From Runella sp. MFBS21 (lineage in GTDB: Bacteria > Bacteroidota > Bacteroidia > Cytophagales > Spirosomataceae), in contig NZ_JARNTW010000008.1 of NCBI RefSeq assembly GCF_029433105.1, positions 211,669 through 275,668 on the forward strand: a stretch of DNA of 64,000 nt, read 5' to 3'. The notes under the pieces were generated by a model that was not told the origin of the DNA, did no database searches, and saw nothing but the letters and a program-made list of their open reading frames with translations. The translations under genes were made by a program, and so were the position numbers. This document shows, piece after piece, positions 34,402-42,920 of the stretch. Each line of letters begins with the position of its first letter. Positions within the stretch are counted from its first letter, which is position 1.

Positions 34402-37400
34402 TTATTTGAGGGTAACCCCACCTTTCTTGATTTTTTTGATTGTCATCGGAATACACACATCTTTAGGACAACAATTTGCCGAAGGTTCAACAATGATAGC
34501 ACAGCACCCTTGCGTAGGACATATATTGTTGGTTGCTTCAAAGGTATAGATACCAGGCTCTGTGATAAGAAATACATTCCCTGTAGCAACTACCTCGGTT
34601 CCTTGGTTTTTAAACCATTTTACATTTTTATAAAACTCAGGTAGCCTAGCTTCTATGACTTCACCTGCGCATACTTCCATAGGCACTGTAAAGCATTCGT
34701 AATCAATATCATCTTCCTCTTCTTCACCATTGCATGGAGTAGAGTCCTTGTCTTTTTGGGTCATACTACATATCTCTGCTGTATTGAACCACACTCCTTG
34801 CCGTACCACTTTTACTACTAATTGAAGAGTGGCGGTATCACCAGGAGCTAAAGAGCCTATTGTCCATTGTTTTGAATTAAAATCATAGTTGCCCGTGGCA
34901 GTAGCATAGGTGACATACTCTACTCCAGCGTTCAAGGTATCCCTTACTACGATGTGGGTAGCCGTCGAAGCACCCTCATTCCACACTTTGATAGTATAGG
35001 TAAGAGCATCGCCTATTTTTGCTACTTTTTTATTAATTGACTTATCAAGGGCGAGATCATAATCTCCTTCGCAGTTTTGGAAACTAGGAGCAGGGGCAGG
35101 CAAAATACTCGCACAACCGTTAGCATTTTTTACGAAAATAATATGCCCTCCACTGGTCGACAAATTCAAAACTGTAAGTTGGTTATTACCACCTACATTT
35201 GTCAATGTTTGCTTTATTCCGATTGGAACTGGTCCATTGCCTATCGACACAAAGTCCGTAGCCACAACTACTTCAAACAATCCTGCTCCCGAAATCCGTA
35301 AATTGACCCTATAGGTAGTATCGCCTGTACAAGCAGGAATGGAATCCAAGCTGAATTGAGGAAGTGGCAATATGGTGTAAATCTTTTCGGCATAAGGGGC
35401 ACAATTAGGAACGCTCGTAGGGAGATTTTTCAAAATGGCATAGACATAATAATTGACAGGGACTGTACCTGAGTTGGAAGGTAACACCAACCCCGGAAAA
35501 CCATTCGGAATAGAAGCGACACCATTTGTAGGCTTCACTTCTTCTAGCAATGTTCCCCCTGAGTACATGCTATTACCCGTTTTTGGGGTGGTAAAATAAA
35601 CAAATCGTATAGTTTGAGAAGTATCAGATACATTCACAACCATAGACTCCCCATAACTACCCGAACAAAGTGTATCACGCGCATCTGTAGTAGCAATGGT
35701 AGGGCACAGACTATTACAAGGACTCGCCGATATCGTCACAGTAGTATCTTTAAAGCAACCCGATTCCCCAAAAACTCTTACGTAATAAGTTATGGTTGGG
35801 GTATTGTTGGCAATATTTTGTGCCAAAACTAGCGGTAGAGTACCAATGACAGTGGCTGCAGCGGCATCAGTAGGTAAAGTTCCAAAACCAGTTGTATTGA
35901 ATGCATAACGTCCGTCAACATTTCCAGTGCCAATACTTACTTTACCATTGTTTTTGGGTTGACCGTTTTCACATTCTGGAGTTTGTACTTGTACCAAATA
36001 AGAAGGTTTTGAAATAATAGACAAAGTCACCGGGACACGCGTCGGATTTACTTCTCCGTTGCATCCTTGTACTGTACTTTTTGCTTGCATATAATACGTC
36101 CCTACTGAAGGCGCCGTAAAGGTGAGAGAATTGGCCTGAAGCAAAGTACCATTGGAAGAAGCACTATACCAATCTACGGTGGTATTGGTGTTTACTACTG
36201 CCGTGAAAGTTGGATTAGGAATGGTACTACCTTCACAAATACTCACACTAGAAGCCAAAGCTGAAGGTATGCTGGGCGTACAACTACAATTTGGTGCTAT
36301 GATAGTGGTATCTACTGCACATCCATTGAGGTTTGAATTCAACACCAAATTTTGTCCAGCGGGTATATTAGAAATCGTATAAGGATTTGAACCAGAAATG
36401 TTAGTTCCATTGGGAGATGCTACCGTTACGAGTCCAGTTGAGGCAATTGTTACGTTATAAGTAGAACTTTGAACAACACAATTAGTGCTTATCCCACTGA
36501 AAGTTGGTAGGGGTTTTATAGTAGCAGTAGCCTGCACAGGGGTGCTTCTACAAATAGACTGTGAGTTGCTTACACAAGCTACATAATAGGTTTTATTTTG
36601 TGATAAAGAAGGGGTTACAAAACTATTGCCTGTACCCAATTGAGTTGTAAGTGCTATATCGCCATACCAGGTAGCAGTAGTACCAGTAGCACAACCCGAG
36701 GCCGTCAACGTCACTGTTCCTAATCCACATCGACTAGCAGAAGTGGTGGTTGGAGAGACAATTTGAGGACAACTACAATCGGGCTTATTTACGGTAAGCC
36801 TTTTCAGACAGCCATCTAAAGTAGCTGTAATGCTGTATTGAGTTGTATCTTTTCCTACAGTCACCGTAAAAGTAGTACCACTTCCCGTCACAATACCCGC
36901 GTTGGCAGTTACAACTGTCCCGTTGGAGACAGTTACGGTGGTTATATATTTACTGTTGTCTTGCGAACATACCGACGATACCAATACCAATTTAGGTGCT
37001 GGTTTTACTGCTACCGTCACTGTATCAGTAGCTTGACATTGATTGTGAATATTGGTAACGGTTACGTAATAATCAGTAGTTGTGTCTGGTTTTACGGTGA
37101 TTTTGGGCGTTGTGGCACCCGTACTCCACAAATAAGTAAAATCTGTCGTATTTGTAAATCCAAAATTCAACTCCGTCCCCGGACAAATCGGATTAAGTTG
37201 GATTTGCGGAATAGTAACCGAAGTTTTTTGCACCCTTATTGTATCCTTACATCCACTGCTATTGGTAAGTACAAAACGATAAAAACCATTTTTATCCAAA
37301 CTAGCGATGTTTCCTTGTGCATCAATCGTAGCGGCATCTGTATTACTAGGATTATTGGGATCATTGAAAGACAAAAACGCCCAACTTTCCCCGTTTCCTG

Positions 37401-39042
37401 CCATTTTGATTTTGGCAGCGGGAGTACATACTACCGTATCGTTGCCTGCATTGGGCTTGGGAAGCACCACCACCTGAACAGTATCAGCTATTTTACAGCC
37501 TGTGGCATTGGAAGTAACTACAACACTATATGTAGTTGTTTGCAAAGGACTTACGCTAATAGTAGCAGAGGTAGCATTGTTGCTCCATTGATAAGTTACA
37601 TTCGAAAGGCCTTGATACCCGAAAGTCAACGTCTGACCAGGACAAATATCATAATCGGGTAGATTAGCAACTACAAAATTGGCTTTTGTGACCGTTATGG
37701 TATCACTACAGCTTGCATCAGCCTCTTTTTTCAAAATAAAACGGTAAGTCCCACTCACTGTCAAGCCCGTCACTAGACCCGCACTCGAAACAGTGGGTGT
37801 GTTGTTATTGCTTGATGATAAAAACGACCAAGTTTGCCCCTGAGCTGCTGTTGTTAGTTGGATACTTGTGCTACAAACTGTTGTATCTTTACCTGCATTA
37901 GGTTTAACACATACGACATTGCCACAACTTGGTACATCTCCCAAAAAAGGATAAATGTGCATCTCTCCACTTACCATCACGTAATTTTGTGCAATGAGCT
38001 GCCCCTCAATGTTTGAATTGTTTCCTCCCGTTTCTTTGTCTACACTTGCATAAGGAGCCAAAATACTTCCTTCCACTGTAGCACCTCCATCAATTACTAG
38101 ATTGCCGGTAACTGCTGGAAAATTCCAGAGGATATAACCCATCGTGCCGTTGACATTTTGAGTTTTTACTTCCCACGTAAAATCAGTACCCGTAGTTACA
38201 TTGATAATGAGTGGGCGGCTAGCCGAGGGAGTAAAATCTAAATTAAGGTTATTGATTGAATTTAAAGCAGCGCCTGTCACATTCCAAATTCGTGGCCCCG
38301 TAGCTCCCGCTTCATCTTTCAATATTAGGTTTGTCCCATTTATATCTGTTACCTTTCCTTGAAGTGTCCAGGTCTCAATATTATTTTGACACAAAGTAAG
38401 ATTTTGAGAGTTGGTTTTGAGTTGTGTAAAAGCATTTCCAAAATCAATTACATTGGCTTGGCACACAGGGTTACTAACCGTATCAACTCCTAGTCCCGAA
38501 AAACTAGAAGTTAAGGAAATATAAGCAGGAGAAGGACTATTGTAACTGCTTCCTTGAGTCGTAATTCTGATATTACTAACCGCATTGTTGGCGTCTTTAT
38601 ACCATACTTTAAGTGGATCTATACTGGCATTGCCTGTTGCCAAACAATTCCCAATTTTTAAATATCCATTATTTAAAATTTTAAGTTCACCTTGCACCAA
38701 TTTCACTCCTCCTCCTACTACTAGCCCCACAGTGACACCACCCACCTGAAAAGGCGATGCTCCATTTGTATTATTAGGTGTGACTAATAATTGATACCCT
38801 TTTACCGTAAGATTTCCTCCAATGGCAATGGCGCCTTCACTTTCATTAGATTCGAGGGTGGCATTTCCTTGTAAAAAAACATTAAAACTCCCCGCCGGAG
38901 CAAGTGGATTTTGAGCGCCAATATATACAATAGGCAGTCCCACTAGTAGGCATAAAATGGAAATTAACTTGTGCAAGACAAGTCTCAAGAGTGAGCTCAA
39001 CGTAGAGTTGAGCCCCTCAAGACTTCTGTGTAAAGTGAACAT
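34402..39042 (-). CDS. Giant secreted protein with choice-of-anchor A domain, Ig-like repeats and DUF11
   Basis: This 1546-residue protein has a signal peptide (about 24-44). A choice-of-anchor A domain follows at about 46-370 (AGSFNVFLQGNATLESNES, EGAIAIGGNL, EGSILAPYASV, EGQLIAQNYV). About nine Ig/PKD-like domains rich in paired cysteines span 375-1300, many ending in C-C-P or D-C-S-C-P motifs. A DUF11 domain lies at about 1325-1425 (DALTYTIKVWNEGASTATHIVVRDTL). One more Ig-like unit precedes the C-terminal signature CPKDVCIPMTIKKIKK. It is probably an extracellular adhesive or matrix protein. The tail matches the pattern of the downstream 1065-aa protein, so the pair may share an export or anchoring route. 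Confidence 0.82.
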   Translation of the reverse strand: MFTLHRSLEGLNSTLSSLLRLVLHKLISILCLLVGLPIVYIGAQNPLAPAGSFNVFLQGNATLESNESEGAIAIGGNLTVKGYQLLVTPNNTNGASPFQVGGVTVGLVVGGGVKLVQGELKILNNGYLKIGNCLATGNASIDPLKVWYKDANNAVSNIRITTQGSSYNSPSPAYISLTSSFSGLGVDTVSNPVCQANVIDFGNAFTQLKTNSQNLTLCQNNIETWTLQGKVTDINGTNLILKDEAGATGPRIWNVTGAALNSINNLNLDFTPSASRPLIINVTTGTDFTWEVKTQNVNGTMGYILWNFPAVTGNLVIDGGATVEGSILAPYASVDKETGGNNSNIEGQLIAQNYVMVSGEMHIYPFLGDVPSCGNVVCVKPNAGKDTTVCSTSIQLTTAAQGQTWSFLSSSNNNTPTVSSAGLVTGLTVSGTYRFILKKEADASCSDTITVTKANFVVANLPDYDICPGQTLTFGYQGLSNVTYQWSNNATSATISVSPLQTTTYSVVVTSNATGCKIADTVQVVVLPKPNAGNDTVVCTPAAKIKMAGNGESWAFLSFNDPNNPSNTDAATIDAQGNIASLDKNGFYRFVLTNSSGCKDTIRVQKTSVTIPQIQLNPICPGTELNFGFTNTTDFTYLWSTGATTPKITVKPDTTTDYYVTVTNIHNQCQATDTVTVAVKPAPKLVLVSSVCSQDNSKYITTVTVSNGTVVTANAGIVTGSGTTFTVTVGKDTTQYSITATLDGCLKRLTVNKPDCSCPQIVSPTTTSASRCGLGTVTLTASGCATGTTATWYGDIALTTQLGTGNSFVTPSLSQNKTYYVACVSNSQSICRSTPVQATATIKPLPTFSGISTNCVVQSSTYNVTIASTGLVTVASPNGTNISGSNPYTISNIPAGQNLVLNSNLNGCAVDTTIIAPNCSCTPSIPSALASSVSICEGSTIPNPTFTAVVNTNTTVDWYSASSNGTLLQANSLTFTAPSVGTYYMQAKSTVQGCNGEVNPTRVPVTLSIISKPSYLVQVQTPECENGQPKNNGKVSIGTGNVDGRYAFNTTGFGTLPTDAAAATVIGTLPLVLAQNIANNTPTITYYVRVFGESGCFKDTTVTISASPCNSLCPTIATTDARDTLCSGSYGESMVVNVSDTSQTIRFVYFTTPKTGNSMYSGGTLLEEVKPTNGVASIPNGFPGLVLPSNSGTVPVNYYVYAILKNLPTSVPNCAPYAEKIYTILPLPQFSLDSIPACTGDTTYRVNLRISGAGLFEVVVATDFVSIGNGPVPIGIKQTLTNVGGNNQLTVLNLSTSGGHIIFVKNANGCASILPAPAPSFQNCEGDYDLALDKSINKKVAKIGDALTYTIKVWNEGASTATHIVVRDTLNAGVEYVTYATATGNYDFNSKQWTIGSLAPGDTATLQLVVKVVRQGVWFNTAEICSMTQKDKDSTPCNGEEEEDDIDYECFTVPMEVCAGEVIEARLPEFYKNVKWFKNQGTEVVATGNVFLITEPGIYTFEATNNICPTQGCCAIIVEPSANCCPKDVCIPMTIKKIKKGGVTLK

Positions 39043-39106
39043 ATAAAGTAGGGTAAAATAAAACGCTAATACAAAAACATCAGTCTATAGTCTTTCCATT
39101 AGCCCC

Positions 39107-39133
39107 AACTAGAAGCACGATTTTCTTCTAGTT
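39107..39133. repeat. 9-bp inverted repeat in surface-protein leader
   Basis: AACTAGAAG and CTTCTAGTT are separated by 9 nt and lie 65-91 bp upstream of the start of the 1546-aa gene. It could be an operator or a leader hairpin. Confidence 0.4.
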
Positions 39134-39427
39134 TCAGCATGGATTTTGACACCAATATCCCAATTTGTAAGACCTTATTCTTTCCAATTTCCCGCACATA
39201 GGAAAACAATCCCGTCGACAAATGGTAGCTTCAAGTCTAGTATCGTATGGTTAGTTTTAATTAGATGTAATTCTATTATCTACTATAAATACAGAATTTC
39301 TATTATAATTTAAGAATAAAATATTTGCCTATAAAAAATCACATACTTCATGATCCAAAACTCAAAGTAATTTTAGTCCTCAAATCACGAAACCTTAGTT
39401 TCAGTCTAATGGCGCGTTATAATATTT

Positions 39428-39580
39428 TTAAATAGAAAGAAATGGAGTATCCTTAAGCTCTATAAAGTGCTTGGTGGGCATATGGATAAAAAAGAGATTA
39501 CTAAACTCTTTAAGAGTTTTTAATTGAATTGCATCTAGTGCAAAATCTTCTCGAAAGAAGATAGAAGATTTATTTATCAT
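39428..39580 (-). CDS. Possible 50-aa peptide
   Basis: A short frame starts at ATG 39580 (MINKSSIFFREDFALDAIQ) and ends at 39428. It is mixed in charge with no membrane segment. No family is recognised. It may be a chance frame or a gene remnant in an AT-rich gap. Confidence 0.2.
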   Translation of the reverse strand: MINKSSIFFREDFALDAIQLKTLKEFSNLFFIHMPTKHFIELKDTPFLSI

Positions 39581-39918
39581 GATTTTCTTATAAAGTAGGG
39601 ATTGGTAAATAAACACATCTCTAAATGATGTATATATTCCTATTCGTTACAATTTTTATACCAAAAAAGCTTTTTGAACAAAAATCGCCCTTACTCCAAA
39701 GAAGCTCACGAGACATAATAAACTAAAAATCAAACACTTAGTCTACTACATTTCATTTTATAGAGAATGACTAATTTATTAATGAGAAGAGACTTATTGG
39801 AATACCTCTAAAACATAGAAGCAAAAAGAAAGGATAAAATGAGGCCTCAATTTCCATGCCAATCCTACAAGGGATAATAGGAATTAGAGAATATCAGAAG
39901 TTATATTTCCAAGAAAAA

Positions 39919-40590
39919 CTACAGCAAATCTGGTCGACGAAGTTGGGTGCGCTCCAAAGATTGCTGATAGCGCCAATCAGCGATTTTGGCTTCATGGCCT
40001 GAAAGAAGAATATCAGGAACGGTCCAGCCTTCAAAGTCAGAAGGCCGAGTGTAAACGGGAGGCGCTAACAGATTATCCTGAAAAGAATCTGTTAAAGCGG
40101 ATGTTTCATCATTAAGAACCCCCGGAATAAGTCGAATAATAGCATCAGCAACTACACAAGCTGCCAATTCGCCCCCAGAAAGCACATAATCTCCAATGCT
40201 AATTTCGGAGGTGACAAAATGCTGCCGAACCCGCTCATCAACGCCTTTATAATGCCCACAAAGAATAATTAGATTGTCGACCATAGAAAGACGATTGGCA
40301 GTTTTTTGAGCGAAACGTTCACCGTCGGGAGTCATATAAATTACCTCGTCATAAGTACGCTCACTTTGTAGCTGTCTAATACAACGAGCAATAGGTTCAA
40401 TCATCAATACCATACCCGCACCTCCTCCAAACGCATAATCATCTACTTGGCGCTGTTTGCTGGTGCTATAATCTCTCAAATCATGCACATGCACTTCCAC
40501 ATGCCCTCCTTCTTGGGCACGTTTCAAAATAGAATGTCCAAAAAAACTATCCAGAAGACGTGGCAAACATGTTATGATATCGATTCGCAT
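39919..40590 (-). CDS. trmD: tRNA (guanine-37-N1) methyltransferase
   Basis: The 223-residue SPOUT-family enzyme methylates G37 next to the anticodon and prevents +1 frameshifting. Recognisable motifs are [17 protein letters not shown] at the N-terminus, [17 protein letters not shown] (about 50-66), [12 protein letters not shown], and the trefoil-knot SAM site [14 protein letters not shown]. The length is typical. It is last in the rpsP-rimM-trmD cluster, 27 bp after rimM. rplS is not adjacent. Confidence 0.97.
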   Translation of the reverse strand: MRIDIITCLPRLLDSFFGHSILKRAQEGGHVEVHVHDLRDYSTSKQRQVDDYAFGGGAGMVLMIEPIARCIRQLQSERTYDEVIYMTPDGERFAQKTANRLSMVDNLIILCGHYKGVDERVRQHFVTSEISIGDYVLSGGELAACVVADAIIRLIPGVLNDETSALTDSFQDNLLAPPVYTRPSDFEGWTVPDILLSGHEAKIADWRYQQSLERTQLRRPDLL

Positions 40591-40617
40591 GGGCTTTAAT
40601 GGTTGGGTGGGTTCTAA

Positions 40618-41175
40618 TTAATCTTCGTCGTCTGCTTCCTCATTCTCTTCGCTTATGTATACATCCAGTAAGCCTTCTGGTAAGTTTACATAAAGAGTTC
40701 TAAGAGCCCGATCCGTACGAGGCACGATGGTGTCGTTGACTGGAATCAGCACTTCGTTGCCTTGGTAATTCATCGCAATCAAATCTTGGGTAGGCATGCT
40801 ATAAACCGTAGCAACAGTCCCTAATTCGCCAAGCTTCTCATCTACGACTTTGAAACCCATGATTTCATGATAATAAAACTGCGACTCGTTGAGGTCATCA
40901 AGTGTATCTTCAGGAAGAAAAAGGCCACAATTAATCAAAGGCGTAGCTGCTTCAATAGAATTAATATCCTCAAATTTGACAATGGCTTTGCTACCTTTTT
41001 GGATATTGATATTTTCTACAAAAAAAGGGGTAAGCTGCCCTTTTATTTCAACGAATACCGAGTCTAAGTCTTCGTAATCATCTGGAAAATCAACGTCCAA
41101 AAAAATCACGACTTCACCTCGAGTACCGTGCGTGCGGGTGATATGCCCTAATTGAAAACAATCGTTGTGATTCAT
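40618..41175 (-). CDS. rimM: 16S rRNA processing protein
   Basis: The 185-residue 30S maturation factor binds ribosomal protein S19 and helps head assembly. The N-terminal RimM barrel (about 6-90) opens FQLGHITRTHGTRGEVVIFLD. The C-terminal PRC-barrel domain (about 100-175) contains YYHEIMGFKVVD and VLIPVNDTIV. The acidic tail (EENEEADDED) is extra but unremarkable. It lies between rpsP and trmD in the conserved order. Confidence 0.95.
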   Translation of the reverse strand: MNHNDCFQLGHITRTHGTRGEVVIFLDVDFPDDYEDLDSVFVEIKGQLTPFFVENINIQKGSKAIVKFEDINSIEAATPLINCGLFLPEDTLDDLNESQFYYHEIMGFKVVDEKLGELGTVATVYSMPTQDLIAMNYQGNEVLIPVNDTIVPRTDRALRTLYVNLPEGLLDVYISEENEEADDED

Positions 41176-41266
41176 AACTTATTTATAAAGTTGGTATCAA
41201 AAAAACCAATCTTTTCTTTCTTAATCAATGCTTGGAAAGCAAGCAATGTTGACTGAGTATCATTCT

Positions 41267-41311
41267 AAAAAAGAAAAGTGGTACGAACCTGATTGATAGG
41301 CTCATACCACT
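41267..41311 (-). terminator. Terminator or attenuator between rpsP and rimM
   Basis: On the minus strand the stem AGTGGTA/TACCACT with inner pairs and two mismatches is followed by a T-rich run (TTTTCTTTTTT). It lies 17 bp after the rpsP stop and 92 bp before rimM. It may reduce read-through so that the ribosomal protein is made in excess over RimM and TrmD. Confidence 0.55.
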
Positions 41312-41327
41312 CCGTAAGCTTTCGAAA

Positions 41328-41852
41328 TTATTCAGCAGAATCGGCAGCAGGGGCATCCTCAGCAGGTGCTTCGGTAGCTTCGGCGGCAGGTTCTTCTACT
41401 ACATTTTTCTTAGCAATTGCAGCAGCGCGAGCTTCGTTCACTTTACGCTCTGCTTCCAACTGAGCTTGTTTAGCTTCAGTTTGTTTTTTGGTCAAGCCGT
41501 CTTGTTTAGTTTCGACTCTTCCCGCTTTTCCTTGTTTCCAAGCTTCAAAACGCTCATCGGCTACATCTTGAGTGATAGCACCTTTGATAACACCTACTTG
41601 CAAGTGCTTGCGCAACAATACACCTTCGTGGCTCAAAATAGCACGAGTGGTATCAGTAGGCTGGGCACCGTTCAAAAGCCATTTTACGGCTTTGTCAACG
41701 TTCAAAACAACTTTTGCAGGATTTGCGATGGGGTTGTAAGTTCCCAATTTCTCAATAAAGCGACCATCACGTGGTGCTCTGGCATCGGCTACAACAATGT
41801 CATACATTGCTGCTTTTTTACGTCCACGACGCGCTAAACGAATTCTTACCAT
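41328..41852 (-). CDS. rpsP: 30S ribosomal protein bS16
   Basis: In this 174-residue protein the first 80 residues are the bS16 core ([21 protein letters not shown], then [14 protein letters not shown] and [14 protein letters not shown]). The C-terminal half is a Lys/Ala/Glu-rich helical extension ending in an acidic Ala-Glu-Pro tail ([14 protein letters not shown]). Long tails on bS16 are known in Bacteroidota. It is the first gene of the rpsP-rimM-trmD cluster, with a well-formed promoter 57 bp upstream. Confidence 0.97.
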   Translation of the reverse strand: MVRIRLARRGRKKAAMYDIVVADARAPRDGRFIEKLGTYNPIANPAKVVLNVDKAVKWLLNGAQPTDTTRAILSHEGVLLRKHLQVGVIKGAITQDVADERFEAWKQGKAGRVETKQDGLTKKQTEAKQAQLEAERKVNEARAAAIAKKNVVEEPAAEATEAPAEDAPAADSAE

Positions 41853-41908
41853 TTTATTTTTTTAGGTTTACTTGTGAAGGAACACGTCCTTCGGATGAAA
41901 CGTGGCCG

Positions 41909-41938
41909 CAAAAGTAGGCATTTTTATAAAAAAACCAA
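41909..41938 (-). promoter_or_regulatory. Bacteroidota-type promoter of rpsP
   Basis: On the minus strand TTG (41938-41936), 19 nt, then TACTTTTG (41916-41909) exactly fits the Bacteroidota sigma-A consensus TTG-N19-TAnnTTTG. The start codon of rpsP lies 57 bp downstream. Confidence 0.75.
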
Positions 41939-42100
41939 AATCTGCACTTACTAAACTAGCTGAAACTAAGGAGAAGAAGTAAATTATGGGAAAAACCAAC
42001 CCCCTATTGGTATTTTACCTCCAAAAAACAATAAAAGTGAGGAGGTGTGAAGCGTATTAGTGAATTTTTGCTTTCTAATACAAAACTTTATTAGTTGTGT

Positions 42101-42132
42101 ATTGAGTGAGTGTTAAAAATCACTCACTCAAT
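42101..42132. terminator. 12-bp perfect hairpin downstream of 162-aa gene
   Basis: ATTGAGTGAGTG and CACTCACTCAAT enclose an 8-nt loop, 19 bp past the stop of the leftward 162-aa gene. No T-run follows on the minus strand, so termination is plausible but not proven. Confidence 0.5.
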
Positions 42133-42150
42133 ATGAAGGAAGTGCCTATA

Positions 42151-42639
42151 TTAAGCTTCTACTTCTCTATTTTTAGGCTTGCGACCACGACGTTTCCCAG
42201 TATATTCTACTTTGGGTTTTTCTTCCTCACTTACAGTCGACAACTCTAACTCAAATCCTTCCGCACCTTCATATTCAAATGGTTTGATTATGAAAGTGTA
42301 CTTAGTTTCTGAAAAATCTACTCCAATTTTTTTCAAAAGTACTGGCAACGAAATACTAACACTTTTCGCAGCAGGTTGGACCTGAAATGAATCAGCACTT
42401 TCTTCTGATTTTACTAGATAAAGAGATTTTGCTTTACGTTTACCTTCTTGTGTTCCGATTCTGAAAAAAGAGCTTTCAAAATCTGAATCCAATTGAGCAA
42501 CAGTTTTTGCAGGAAACACTAGCTTTCCTGCCCCAGAAATATATCCTGTCAAAACTACTTTTTTAGGTTTAGCCTCTTTCTTTTCCTTAGGGAGGCTATT
42601 GTCGCTTAGCGAGAAAAATTGAATACTGAAAGATTTCAT
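42151..42639 (-). CDS. Hypothetical protein with AT-hook-like C-terminus
   Basis: The 162-residue soluble protein has no signal peptide. An N-terminal Lys-rich linker (LPKEKKEAKPKKVVL) leads into a compact beta-rich domain (about 30-140; GYISGAGKLVFPAKTVAQL, SSFFRIGTQEGKRKAKSLYLV). A basic tail TGKRRGRKPKNREVEA contains the GRKPK core of an AT-hook, a minor-groove DNA-binding motif. A nucleoid- or DNA-associated role is possible but unproven; I do not recognise the domain. It is monocistronic, with an AT-rich upstream region. Confidence 0.65.
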   Translation of the reverse strand: MKSFSIQFFSLSDNSLPKEKKEAKPKKVVLTGYISGAGKLVFPAKTVAQLDSDFESSFFRIGTQEGKRKAKSLYLVKSEESADSFQVQPAAKSVSISLPVLLKKIGVDFSETKYTFIIKPFEYEGAEGFELELSTVSEEEKPKVEYTGKRRGRKPKNREVEA

Positions 42640-42839
42640 TTAATTTAACTTTATTAATGTATGAAGTATTAATGTATAATAATACGCAAACTTAATAAAT
42701 AAAGTTGGGTATTAGCAAACAATATTTTTTCATTAAGTAAATTTTAATCTCAAAAATTCCTTTCCAATTATATATAACTCCAAAAAATATTCAGAAAATA
42801 ATTTTTATTGCCTTATTTAATACTTGCCATTTTACCAAC

Positions 42840-42869
42840 AAAAAGTGGTTGACCTAAACGGCCAACCAC
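42840..42869 (-). terminator. Terminator after the M14 peptidase pair
   Basis: On the minus strand GTGGTTG pairs with CAACCAC with an inner GG/CC, followed by five T. It sits about 50 bp after the stop of the 604-aa peptidase gene and probably ends that operon. Confidence 0.6.
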
Positions 42870-42920
42870 CTAACTAATACGTGTGATTTATAGAATATTT
42901 TATGCCTTATTGAATGAATT

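Larger units (their letters stand above)
39043..39918. other. 876-bp AT-rich gap upstream of the giant surface protein
   Basis: The stretch between trmD and the 1546-aa gene is AT-rich. It holds an inverted repeat (39107-39133) in the probable leader of the surface-protein gene and one short minus-strand frame (39428-39580). No other feature is recognised. Large untranslated spaces ahead of cell-surface genes are common, and the promoter of the surface-protein pair must lie here. Confidence 0.4.

Noticed and set aside
36838..37662. 274-aa plus-strand frame within the giant surface-protein gene
   Set aside because: Antisense to a well-supported repeat protein; composition is the mirror of Ser/Thr-rich codons and no domain is seen.
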